A DNA stretch of 64,000 nt from Symsagittifera roscoffensis (Eukaryota > Xenacoelomorpha > Acoela > Convolutidae). How positions within the stretch are numbered: position 1 is the first letter of the stretch; every line of letters begins with the position of its first letter. Under the pieces are notes generated by a model. That model worked only from the letters and a program-made list of their open reading frames with translations, was not told where the DNA came from and ran no database searches. The stretch lies in assembly GCF_963678635.1 (NCBI RefSeq), contig NC_087067.1, positions 45,017,629-45,081,628 of the forward strand, given 5' to 3'. The translations under genes were made by a program, and so were the position numbers. This document shows, piece by piece, positions 13,601 to 23,958 of the stretch.

Positions 13601-15490
13601 AATCCTTTAAAGCAGCTTTGAAAAACATCAACGATCTAATTTCTTACCTGAGATAGGACTGAGTGCAACTGTATATGATCACTGTCTAAACACACAGCAG
13701 TATAGGATGCATGATGCACCATTGGATCTCCCTCGTACACGAGAAAGTCAGCTCCGAACTTGCACGCAGAAGTAAGAAAGAAGCCCTTTTCATGTAAATC
13801 ACAGAACACACGATATCTACACTCTTCATGTGCATTGATGAAATCTAAAAGCAAAAACACAATTTTTAGCTTTAACGCAAGGCTGTTTATTTTCATAAAA
13901 TTTTTCTCAGGAATCAATAAGTAGTTTAACATATCAACACAGGAGAAAATGCACTTCGCAAAAACAAGCAAGAAAACGGCAAAAAGTAGCTCGATACAGC
14001 AAAAAAGGAAAAGTCACCAGTCCCTTGACAATGGGTAAACACTAGCCGCCAAAAAAGCAGAAACAACAGATGCTAATTACTTGCCAATTCTAATCAGCTA
14101 ATAAATGCTTTTATTTGCCAGCTGGGTTGGGAAACAGTAATTTCGTAATATTACACAACTCTCGCAAGCTGCTTGTGTAATATTGATCATTCAACTAAGG
14201 AGCTTTTTCTTATTTTATTTCCCCTACCCCTTTCAGATAACATAAATATTTTCAACAGTATGGGCTGGATAGAATGGGAAAGACCCTTTTAATCTTACTT
14301 TGTTAACAGGAGAAAAAAAATCACGAACTTTTAAATTTGTATTCTGCGTATTCTCCCCAAGAATCAATATTCATCAACGGCTCTTCAAAAACAACCTTCG
14401 TACTTTTCTGTTCCTCCTTGTGCAAAACCTTCTCAGCGATTTCTAAAAAGTGTTCACGTCTTAATTTGGTCAAGGTTTCCTGCCGAGCCTTCGTGAATTC
14501 AGTTAGACTGTCGGACTTCAACATTTTCTGTCGCTTTCTGATTTGTTCACTCATAAGCCGATCGGCTAACTCTTCAACAGTCATAGTTTGGGTTCTGCTC
14601 CGTTTGCAATCAGTTTTTCCAGAACACTTACTTCGACTAACTAAAATGAAACATTAACAAATTATTTGACTTGGTTTTATAAAAAATACTTTGAACGAGA
14701 AAGATTGAATAAGAGAGCTGCAGAAAGATTGAACGAAAATGTTATGCGAAACTAAAGTCCTCCTTACAAACTCATCGTCGTTGTCGTTTTAAGATAGAGA
14801 TACAAAACAAGGAAGCTAAGACGACGGAAAACAAATTAGAGTCGCGGATTTAGGGGGGGGGGGTGTGTGGCTGCCTAAGAGTCCAATTTTTTAAATTCAA
14901 CTCTATCATCAAACCAATTGTGGACTCCATCATCAAACCATCTAACAGCAATTAAAAGTTTTCAAAAGCTTTGTTCAAAAAAATTCGAAAATGGATATTA
15001 GGAGGCCGAATCCCTGAAGGCGAGGCGGGATTGGGTAAAAGATGGCCTGACAGAAAACGGTTGACCCTCCGAAGAAAACTGTATAAATAGCCAAATATTG
15101 CGCAAATAATCAAAACATACCTACGTGTTGTTTAGCATCGCCCATCGTCTCATTGCTTTCTTTATGGTTTATATCACAATTTGAAGCCATGACAGCCTCG
15201 TTATTGTCTTCACACACGCCTGCATCCTTCTCAATCGGGTCTTCTTTTTTTTTGTTCAATACCTTGGTGCCCAAATCATAAACTTGAGCAACCCCTCTCA
15301 CAGATAAATATCTTGCCTGCTCTTGTACCAATACAGCAGGTAGGTTGCAGACGTACAGAGAATCCGGCGAATGCTTGTCATTTGCTGATCCACATAGTTT
15401 TGCAACTATTCTATGTTGCTCTCTCAGCGTTTTGTAGATATTTATGTCGAAAATGAGGAAAGTCGAATTCGAAAGATATATTTCAAGCAT
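10628..15490 (-). CDS. TSEN34: tRNA-splicing endonuclease catalytic subunit Sen34, four exons
   Basis: TSEN34 is one of the two nucleases of the heterotetrameric TSEN complex and cuts the 3' splice site of intron-containing pre-tRNAs in the nucleus. Inferred exons on the minus strand are 15490-15121, 14640-14329, 13844-13648 and 10762-10628. They sum to 1014 nt (337 aa plus TGA) and the phases agree (1, 1, 0). Exon 1 begins MLEIYLSNSTFLIFD with the family's N-terminal fold and ends at G|GTATGT. Exon 2 is a charged linker (MTVEELADRLMSEQIRKRQ) ending at a weak donor A|GTTCGT. Exon 3 has the nuclease core CDLHEKGFF, then KFGADFLVYEGDP (catalytic Tyr) and HHASY (catalytic His). Exon 4, after tttcag, has SVGKKLLLC, which supplies the catalytic Lys. 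Length is close to the vertebrate protein. The last intron is about 2.9 kb and holds a LINE remnant. Confidence 0.88.
10763..11817. other. Intron 3 of TSEN34, part before the LINE remnant
   Basis: This is AT-rich intronic sequence. Small open frames on both strands (11154-11366 minus, 11421-11735 plus, 11500-11739 minus) show no family resemblance and are not called. A possible acceptor at 10763-10764 (tttcag) joins the terminal TSEN34 exon. Confidence 0.5.
11818..13580 (+). mobile_element. Decayed non-LTR retrotransposon (jockey/CR1-like LINE), 3' part
   Basis: Broken plus-strand frames show a reverse transcriptase relic: TYADDVP (about 12054, the YADD box), then KWLEKRKSILSADKTSA and a KNSLEQAG-like stretch. 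Next come the post-RT motifs ETQMLSVKDHHGMLSKHFL and TGCHQPQWCDQ, and near 13330-13390 an HNLHRLFDCP motif typical of jockey-like elements. A post-RT segment is present twice in diverged form (about 12480-12690 and 12960-13170), so at least two copies or a duplication are involved. Many stops show it is dead. It lies inside the last intron of TSEN34, on the opposite strand to that gene. Confidence 0.75.
14850..14875 (+). repeat. Poly-G run in TSEN34 intron 1
   Basis: A run of about ten G (tagggggggggg then tgtgtgg) lies in intron 1 of TSEN34. Similar G or C runs occur at about 19462 and 50677; such runs are prone to sequencing-length error. Confidence 0.7.
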
Positions 15491-15849
15491 TTAAATGCAA
15501 CTAAAACGGCAACTCATTTGAAGTTTAATTTCAAAAGCAGACTTTTCGAAGTTTTTCTTTGTAAAATTTTAGACAGAGGTGAAATCCAGATGCACGAAAA
15601 AATGGAGGCCAATTAACAAAATACTTATCCCGATCTAAGCATGCAAAGTTTGAGACAGAACGCAACCATAGCTTTAAATTATTCATAAAATTTTTATCCT
15701 CAAAAATTTCATGTTTGTCTCGACAATAGTTTTAATTCACACAGAGTCGAAGCTTCGCTTCGCAAACACAAGAACACGATAAAAAGCAGCTCTTTGAAGT
15801 GCAATAAGAAAAAGAAGGAATAAGCCTCGAATCAATAAACAATCGTCTA

Positions 15850-15917
15850 TGTCTCGGATTCGATCTGCGACGTAGAGATTATGAGTCTCACGAGCTAACC
15901 GCTCAGCCAATGACGCT
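15850..15917 (-). other. tRNA-Met-like pseudogene or SINE head
   Basis: Read on the minus strand there is TTGGCTGAGCGGTTAGCTC (D arm with A box). An anticodon arm follows with a 4-bp GAGA/TCTC stem around loop CTCATAA (anticodon CAT). A degraded T arm, GATCGAATCC, comes next. The acceptor ends do not pair and the T stem has mismatches. It is therefore a tRNA-derived relic and not a functional tRNA. Confidence 0.4.
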
Positions 15918-16272
15918 TAATCCGTCACAAACACTAGCAACAAGTAAAGTAGCGAACAGATTCAATGAAATTTCCTATTCTACAGATCGTGATAATAGCA
16001 AAAGTGCCACCAAAGTGAACACTTTTATTTGCGAGTTAGGTTAGAAAAAAAAGAAGTTTCGTACCAATACACTACACTAGCGTAAATAAAACGAAAGGAA
16101 CGTATTCGAAGTCAGAGTTCGTAAATTCAAGCTTTTTGTTTTGTTTTTATTTTCCAAATCATCATTATTATTTAAATCAGAAGAAAATTCCAAATGTTGA
16201 AAATTTAGACGACGAAAAGGTAAGCGGACAAAAGATAGTCCGACTATTTGAAATTACCAAGAGGAACAAAAA

Positions 16273-16368
16273 ATGTCCGTCCGCGATTCGAACACCGAAC
16301 CGCGCTACCACTAGACCATGCGAGAAGGGGCCTCCGCGTTACGACTAGACCAAGTGAGAAGGTGCCAA
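16273..16368 (-). repeat. tRNA-derived fragment with a short repeated block
   Basis: The minus strand contains GGTCTAGTGGTAGCGCG (A-box-like) followed closely by GGTGTTCGAATCGCGGAC (B-box-like), with no anticodon arm between them. The block cgctaccactagaccatgcg recurs in altered form about 37 bp further on (gcgttacgactagaccaagt). A truncated tRNA-derived SINE is the best explanation. Confidence 0.35.
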
Positions 16369-17169
16369 AGTATTGATGTTCCACTATAAAACCAGTTCAA
16401 TTTCTGACAGGTTTTAAAGAAAAGTTGTTTTCCAAAAAGTCTTGTACCCCATTACGTCTTTTGCCCACGCAAGTGCTATGAAATTTTAAGAAATATTATA
16501 CACAATTTTTTTCCAGATTCTAATTTAATGTAAGCATGATAACCTACTGCTTAAAATTATTCAAATAAAGTTTTTGAAGTAATCTAACAATAAAACATTA
16601 AACTATTCTATACTGTTCTCTAATAAAAATTTTTGAACCGGTAACTAAGCCGACAAACACCTTTATTACAATAAATTTGGGCTATAAAAATTACCGGAAC
16701 TCAAATTTCGCAGACCCCTAGGAATGAAAAACCATTCTTTCCCCTCAGTTGACGCAATATGAAGTGACTTTCCCGACATGATTATCCGACACCCAAACAA
16801 AAAAATTTTAAACAAAAAAAATAGAAAAAGTAAATTCGAAGATGCTTTACAACCAAAACTAAATTTATACGTAAATATCGGATTTAAAGCGACTTATGCT
16901 CGAAATATGTTCGCGATCAAAAGATACGTGCGTGGTCTCGTCAATGTTAATGTATACTTAAACACCTAATCAGCATTTTTGCAATGAAACTGCTATCTAT
17001 TATACGTGACTCATTATATTACCGCAAAACAGCAGCGAAAAGGATTGCGTCGTACTTGTTCCGACCACTCAACTGAGTCCGGAATAAAGTCTGGCTCAGT
17101 CAGCATTTTTTAATCGCTAAACTTCCAGAGTACAGTTGGTAGGGAAAATAGTGTATTATATATTCCTTT

Positions 17170-17260
17170 CAAGTGTACGCGTGAGTGCGGTGTGTTTGTG
17201 TGTGTAAGTGTAGTGTGTGTACGTGGGTGTGGACGTATGTGTGTGTTTGGCAGCCCTCTT
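17170..17260 (+). repeat. GT-rich imperfect microsatellite
   Basis: About 90 bp of degenerate gtgtgt repeats with interruptions (gtgtgtttgtgtgtgtaagt and similar). Confidence 0.8.
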
Positions 17261-18309
17261 GATACTTGGGGACTAAACATGTCCATTGAAATCGATTGGT
17301 CAATTAAACAAGCGTAAAGAGGCCCTTCCGTTATACGACATTCTGCGCACAAGTTGGACAGGGCCATACCGACGCTTAACACATGTATCAGCAAATAATT
17401 TGAGAATATTTCAGCCAATTCTTATAGCATCTAGAGACTTGTCAATTAAAATCTACCCACCTCAATTATTGAACTAATAGAATTGTCTATGCTATTTGTG
17501 TTTTCAGTTTCTTACACTCCCGGATGCATAGAATCTTAATCCCCAGAAGTGCAAAATTTATTTTGGTTCTTATAAAAATCCATTGTGTCGCAGTATGATT
17601 CAATGTCCAGTAAAGGTGGCGAAACCGAAAGTTTTTTAGGGTTTAGGTAAAATCTTTGCGAACCGTATTTGTAATAGCACGGTCCTAATTTGATTAATAA
17701 TTCAAACTCATTTTATAACTTTTTCCAAAGGTGGATGGTCAGATCACAGGCTGGAAAAAAATCCTTGTTTACCACTCTCTTTAATTTGACCTCATTAATG
17801 ACTCATTATTTCTTTCTAGTATTTGCACCCACCGTGACGCGTATTAAGTACCTACAATAAATTTTACTGTACTTTTACTGATACCATTTCCTTTGAACTG
17901 CCATTGTACAATGTGACAATTAGTTGACATTATGATAGTTACATTGAAACTCATTTACCTTCAGGTAAACTCGAATCACCGAAAAGGAAACCATTGTTTT
18001 CCTAGCAACATATTACTCACTCTTACTCTACTTTTTTGGACCCTTTCACCTTATTTGTCATGTTTGTTTTCCTCAACAAAGAGAAGCACAAGCCTACGCC
18101 ATTTCAAATCTCCTATAAAAGAGGCTTCAATCGATTACATTGGTCATAATATTTATCGCTGCTTTTTAAAACTATTTCCAGGGGATCTTAAAAGATCGCT
18201 TTTGAAACTTGGTACGAGTCGGAAAAGAATTTATCTGAACAAATTCTAAGATTTATCCACTTGCAGGCTTGTCGTTTTTAACTCCATTAAGTTAACTTAA
18301 AAACATTCA

Positions 18310-18445
18310 ATTAAGAATCATTTCACACAGCGGAAACATTCCGAAAACCTCCGAGAAAAAAAAACAAAAAAATCTTCCAAAAATGGACGAAGACTACATG
18401 AGACTGTTGCTGGAACAAGGAACAGTGGGAGGAGGCTTCACGGTA
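18310..18445 (+). other. Possible first exon (MDEDYMRLLLEQGTVGGGFT) before a GTATGA donor
   Basis: At 18383 an ATG with a good upstream A context opens MDEDYMRLLLEQGTVGGGFT, then runs directly into gtatga, which looks like a splice donor. I cannot find a continuing exon. The 60 bp before the ATG (catttcacacagcggaaaca and onward) are partly repeated at 19040-19115, where the following ATG is closed by a stop two codons later. It may be a repeat-borne or real first exon; the call is weak. Confidence 0.2.
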
Positions 18446-19190
18446 TGATGGAAAGAAACAAACAAATCAACAACAACATCGAAATGCCGCAAACATCCAA
18501 ACAAATTATCGATACAACCAACTGGATCAAAAGCGGCAGGAAAAAATTGGCAGGGAAATTCAATTCAAGAAGTCAAGAGTTTCATACGAACGAACAGCTG
18601 ATCAGATTGATAAATGCAGTATTCTATTTATAATATTATAAAAGACTACATTCAATTTTTCCTTATCTATGAAAAAGTTTCAAAAGTTCTCAAAACTGAT
18701 GAAAACGCCTTTTCGTTTGAGGTGAAAAATGACTATCGAGTCTTAATGCTTAAATACTGATCTCTTGTACTGACTTGAATATATTCTTCTCTTCCAAGTT
18801 TTCACTTCTCCGGCCCGTCCACAAACATAGAAAAAAATTAGTGCAATTTTTCCAGCCAGTAAATTGAAAATTCGAACCATTTAGGTTAAAAAAACTAATC
18901 GAATAGAAATTGCAAGCATCAAAAACAATTTTTCGGTTCCGGTCGCTTCAAATAAGCAGGAGCGATAAAAACTAATATGTACACAGCCCAATTGCAAACC
19001 TAGCGAAACAGAAGTGAAATATCATATCAAAAACATTGCAAGTTAGTTATTTCACACATTGTTTGCAGGAAACATTCCAAAAACCTTCCACAAAAAAAAA
19101 ATCTTCCAAAAATGGCCGAATAAAATCATTTGGCAGAAAGTGTCTCTAAATCTTTTCACTACAAACCTTAAATTTTAAAAAATCTATCAG

Positions 19191-19249
19191 ATCTACTTAA
19201 CAATAACCCCCCCTTTTAAGAAAGGGGGGGGGCAATTGTTAAGTAGATT
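19191..19249. repeat. Long hairpin-forming inverted repeat
   Basis: The arms atctacttaacaata then ccccccc and ggggggg then caattgttaagtagat form an inverted repeat of about 26 bp per arm with a very short loop. Further copies of the arm (gggcaattgttaagtagatc at about 19367 and a variant at about 19347) lie downstream, so this is a fold-back or MITE-like element with partial duplicates. Confidence 0.8.
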
Positions 19250-19459
19250 AATATAACGCATTTTCGAACAATCAGATTGCAGCAAAATTAGAAGTCTCAA
19301 TACAAAGCTCTAGCGTTAATTTACTGCTTTTATTAATAGGGGTGGCAATTTTGAAGTAGGTACCAAAGGGCAATTGTTAAGTAGATCCAATCTATCTTCA
19401 AAAAAACGGCAATTGAACACAGAAAACAATTTTAGAAAACACTAAGAATTGCACTAAGG

Positions 19460-19482
19460 TGAGGGGGGGGGGGGGGGGCGAT
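19460..19482 (+). repeat. Poly-G run
   Basis: About 18 consecutive G follow gtgag, ending in cgataatt. Its length is probably unreliable. Confidence 0.85.
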
Positions 19483-21085
19483 AATTAACAAGGTACAAAA
19501 TTCGTATATTCTTGACTGTTCAGTTCTTTCTTTATAGGAAGGAGAGAGATTCGTTACAAGGTACCATAGGGGGGATGAAATAGTTAAACACGATCCCGAA
19601 AAGGCTTTAAAAATAATTGCCGTTGAAATAAATTTCTTCTTTCATACTAGCCCATTGGAAAAATGACTCTACAATCAAAGAGTTAAAAACACGTATTCCG
19701 ATAAACGCATCCCGGGGCGTTCAACAGTGTCGAAAAAGGCGGGAAAACTTCAACATTTTAACCTCATTTTCTAAGAGCGGGAAATTACTGACGCTAAGTA
19801 ACATGTGGAATCCCTCATACGCGACGGAACGAATGCGCGAAAATAATAATCAGCCAATCAGATTTCAGTAATCTAAAATTTGGAAAGAAAGTAAACATTT
19901 CCAGGGACTGAATATTGATATTGGCCGAATATAAAAACGACAGAAATAGGCAAAATTTTCAAATTGTCACTGACCACCGCCCAATTGGAACAAATTTTAT
20001 ATTTCAAGGGTTTCGTTTTGAAAGAAGCAAAATATTGCTTCATTTAATTCATTTTAATTGAATGGCAATTGCTTCTTTTTAAAAACTGACTTTCGGCTGA
20101 TTTTGTTTTCTGTCCTTCGCTCACGAGTTTTTTCGCCCATTTGGTCCTTCGCACATGAGAATAGCCCCAAATTAACAAAGAAAATCACTCCATTTTGGCG
20201 CCAGAATGTCTGTAACTGCAAACTAAACGTTGCAAATTTTCTCGCTCAAAATACAAAAGTGTCACTTCAGATTGTAATCGATCGCCATTGAATTTTCGAT
20301 TGCCGCACTAAATATGGTCAAATTTGTCCGAATTTTTGGCACTGCCGAACAAATTTTTCATTTTTGGCACATTTGAACTATTTTTTGTCTGCACTGTTGT
20401 ATATAGACAGTGTTGTACTGCCCCCAGCCAGGATTGCTCAAAAAACTAGATCTGTTAAATGAATAAAGCTAGTTTTGAAACAAAAATATGCCAAGACAAT
20501 AGATTGGGCAATGAGCATCGGAAGATAATATACCCAGCGGTAACAAAACCGAAAATACCTCGTCAAAAACCTTGTCAGAAGTCGAAAACAAATATCAAAA
20601 AGACTTTAACTTCTGAAAAGTTAATAAGTCCACCTCACCCTCAAAAGACTTTATTTGCTCGTCAAATGAAACATTATGAGCCCACTAAGCCGATATAATA
20701 TAAACCGAAACCTATTAAGCCCAAAAAAATGAAAATAAAAACAGCCAAAAAATTTTTATGAAAATTTATGACTGATAAAAAGTTATAAAGTCCCCCTCAA
20801 CCTCAAAACAAGAACACACAAAAAATTTTTGGCTCGTCGAAAGATGCAACATGAGGCCAATAAGCTGATATAAAATCGGCCGAAAACTTTCCAGCCCAAA
20901 AAAATAAATAAACAAAAGTCGGAAAAAGATTGTTAGAATGAAAAACTTGCAATATAATTCTATCGGAATTTTAGCATTTTGTGCAATCCAAAGATGAGTG
21001 TTAAAAATGTCTTTCCGTTGCAACGACTCAAAACTAGGCCACTAACCTGGTAAAACATAGACCGAAATCAAATCGGCAGAATAAA

Positions 21086-21118
21086 GTTTCTGTTGTTTGT
21101 TTTTTTTTACCAAACGAC

Positions 21119-21170
<52 letters not shown>

Positions 21171-21205
21171 AGGTCGTTTAGTAAAAAAAACAAACAGCAG
21201 AAACA
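21086..21205. repeat. Near-perfect palindrome flanking a (TA)n tract
   Basis: A left arm (tttctgttgtttg, a T run, then accaaacgacctca) and a right arm (tatgaggtcgtttagt, an A run, then caaacagcagaaa) are reverse complements with few mismatches. They flank about 40 bp of pure TA. The whole could extrude as a cruciform. The arms may be termini of a small inverted-repeat element. Confidence 0.85.
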
Positions 21206-22860
21206 GAGTGAAATCAGAACAGTAAAAGCAACTATAATGTAAAAAAAAAACTTTACAAAACTATACAATATGGCTACTCAGACGACAAAAAATCAGACAA
21301 TCATCAGCTGACAATTTTTTGAAACGGACTATTTCAAGTTTGAAACAAAACGACCGCTCATTTTTTCATAAAAAGCTTTAACAAATATTGAAAATCAATG
21401 ACCGAACGGCAACAAAGGCCAAAAAACTTGGGTCGACCAAAAAGTATATTTTCATGGCGATTACCTTTTTCATTAAAAAAAATATGTCAACACCAGTTGT
21501 GCAGCGAAGAATCACAATCTGTTCTTTCGATTAAACATGAACCTCAGATTTGGCAAGGAGTGTTCGAGAAAACGGAAAAGTTTCCAAAAAACGGTCAAAA
21601 TTTGGGTTTTTTCGGAGGCCAAATATCTTTTTCTACCCAAATCAGGGCGTAGCAGCTTATGTGACGGAGATCGCCAGCTAATTTTTTTTATTGACTTTTT
21701 GAGCGTCTCAATAAAATTTAAAAATCAAATCCAATACATTTTCATATTCGTTTTTTTATCAAACAGGATCTAGCCACCAATAAACCAGATATAAAAAATA
21801 AAGCTATGGAGCAAAAGTTAATCAGATATAAAAATGCGAAGCTTTACCAAAAAACGAGCACCTTTACCTGCGACTTAGGTTGGAAAAAATGTGGATACCG
21901 TAATAAGTCACTACAAAGCACTTTTGTGAAAATCAAAATTTTTCAGACCCGTCGCTACTGAAACAGGCAAGACCCGTCCCTAATTAAACAGGCAATACCT
22001 GCTGAAACAGGCAAAAGCATTGAAAATAAGCCATTCAAACTACACGTCGTAAGTTGAAAAACCCGATATATAACATAAGCTGAACCTGTTTAACCTCAAA
22101 AAAATATATATTAAAAATCAGTTGGCAAATTTGCAAACTACAGAACAAGCTTCAATTATAGACAAAACTTTCAAACCTCAACTGAAAAAGCCAAAGAAAC
22201 TGCTCGAAAAGCGTACCAGATAAAATAAAAAGAATTTGAAAAAAAAAGGAAAATCAGCAGACAGAAATTAGGACGAAAACCACAAATCCGAAAAACAATC
22301 AACGTTTTTTAAAAAAGAGGTGAGGTGAGCTGAGCTTTTCTGTACTTGCAATACCGCAAAAATAGCATTGCAAATTAGCAGACAGGAAAGGAGATCCACT
22401 AAGTCCAAAAAAAAGACTGAACAATTTTCGAAGAAATCACAAATAAAAAACTTCAAAATGTTGCCTAGAATGATGTTTTTTTGCGGAAAAAATCCAAAAA
22501 CACATTCCACGGCGTTTAATAAAAACTCCCAAGCATTTATCAAGCAAAAATAGAAAGATTGTCAAGAAAAACTTCGAACTAGAAACTCTATTCTGAGATT
22601 TTTAACGTTTTGTGCGACCCGGAGCAAAGCATACAAATCATTGTTCCCTCGAACGACCCAAAATTAGGTTGGTAAGCCGATAAAATAAAAGCCGAAATCA
22701 TTAAGGCTGAATTTTCTTTAAGCGAAAAAATTATAGGAAGTCATGGCAAATAGAGTTACGGCAAAAAATTTAAGATGAGGCGATTAAGACAAGATAACTT
22801 AAGCAAACAAATAATAAATTTTTTTGAAACGGAATACTTCCCGTTTGAAAAAAAAACATG

Positions 22861-22925
22861 TCCTGATCAGATTCCGACCCAGGACCTTTGCCGTCCCAGG
22901 CGTATTCGTGACCTCCAGACTAAGT
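22861..22925 (-). other. tRNA-like relic
   Basis: On the minus strand TCCTGGGTCGGAATCTG resembles a T arm and B box, preceded by CTGGGACGGCAAAGG, which could be an anticodon region. No full cloverleaf forms. It is probably the head of a tRNA-derived SINE. Confidence 0.25.
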
Positions 22926-23146
22926 GTGCCGGAGATGATAATTTAATTCATTATGAACCAAGAACAAGTAGTTAACCCGAAAAAAGTCTATATTCCGATT
23001 TGATAACGCTTGCCAATCGCAAGCGTAATAAATTTAATTGAAAAACTAAGTACTAATTGAAATGAGCTAAGAGCTAGTTTTACTTGAATTTTCAAGAAAT
23101 TGATTATGTCAGCAGAATTTGTAAGAAAAGTTGTTTACGGGAAAAT

Positions 23147-23210
23147 CAGTCTAGTTCCCGATTACAAGTCATTTACTTTCGCAAGTCTAATATACTCGGG
23201 AACTAGACTG
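23147..23210. repeat. 15-bp inverted repeat with 34-nt spacer
   Basis: cagtctagttcccga (23147-23161) and tcgggaactagactg (23196-23210) are exact reverse complements. A smaller perfect hairpin, cgcttgc / gcaagcg, lies just upstream near 23008, and related cttgc/gcaag sequence lies near 23680. A small non-autonomous transposon family is possible. Confidence 0.7.
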
Positions 23211-23955
23211 TAAATCAAGTTGATTTTTTGATCAAGACTATCTGCCCTTTAAACCGGACATGGAGTTCCACTCAGGTCTACGCACGATAAAAAAAAACCT
23301 GGCTCTTAGAGCGCGCATATTCAACCACATACAATCCTCCCTTTTTAAGTGCGCTATGCAGAGAGGAGGTGGTTCCCCTTCAACTTGGTTTTGCCACTTG
23401 AGATCCTGGTGGCAATGCAGTGATAGATGTGTCAAGACTATCCAATCAACCAAACCGAACAAACAAAATTTCCATTACTCTCTCGCTCTCTCTCTTTCTC
23501 CCAATATACTATATAATCAGAACTTGAAAACAGAGATCGCTGTAGGTACAACAACAACAGTCATGAGAAAAGAGGCCTAGAAGTTACTGAGGTTCTATAA
23601 AAAATCAAGGTCAAATTTTATATATTTATAAGGAACATGTTTAATGGAAAAAGTCAACTTCCCAATTATAATTACACTTGCTATCGCAAGAGAAAAACGC
23701 CCGAAACGAATGTTCCTTCTTATTTTCAATGGTTGGATTAATAATGATTATAAAGATCAACTCTGTTCATGATCATACCAAAGGGAAAACAATTGATAGA
23801 TATATTCACTCACGTCTTACTTGTTTATTAAAAAAAAAAAACTCAAATGGCTCAATTTAAATTGAAAACATTAACAGCCATATTGAATCAGAACGCATTG
23901 ACACCATTACATAGAGGCAAATATACAGTTTATAACAATCTTGAATGAACATGAA
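23211..23955. other. 3' flank of NUS1, no gene seen
   Basis: The interval contains a tctctc microsatellite near 23478-23497 and AT-rich sequence. Frames at 23238-23462, 23260-23580 and 23678-23860 have no family features. Confidence 0.45.
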
Positions 23956-23958
23956 AAA

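Larger units (their letters stand above)
15491..18300. other. Intergenic DNA upstream of TSEN34
   Basis: No conserved gene is visible. The interval holds tRNA-like fragments (listed separately) and a GT-rich stretch at 17170-17260. Open frames here (15413-15616, 16136-16348, 16778-16969, 17110-17418, 17932-18249) are short and composition-driven, without recognisable motifs. A ttttag acceptor lies 10 nt upstream of the TSEN34 ATG. Confidence 0.5.
18446..23146. other. Gene-poor DNA with diverged dispersed repeats
   Basis: No conserved coding region is seen. Diverged copies of a block ending in a form of taagccgatataaaataaac plus ccgaaa recur near 20690, 20870, 21045, 22060 and 22680. A related block (tgaaaagttaataagtccac with a cgtcaaatgaaacat region) is found near 20615-20660 and, diverged, near 20770-20850. 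This looks like an old repeat family. Short frames such as 20459-20698, 21398-21652, 22268-22543 and 22775-22975 fall within these repeats and are not called. Confidence 0.5.
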
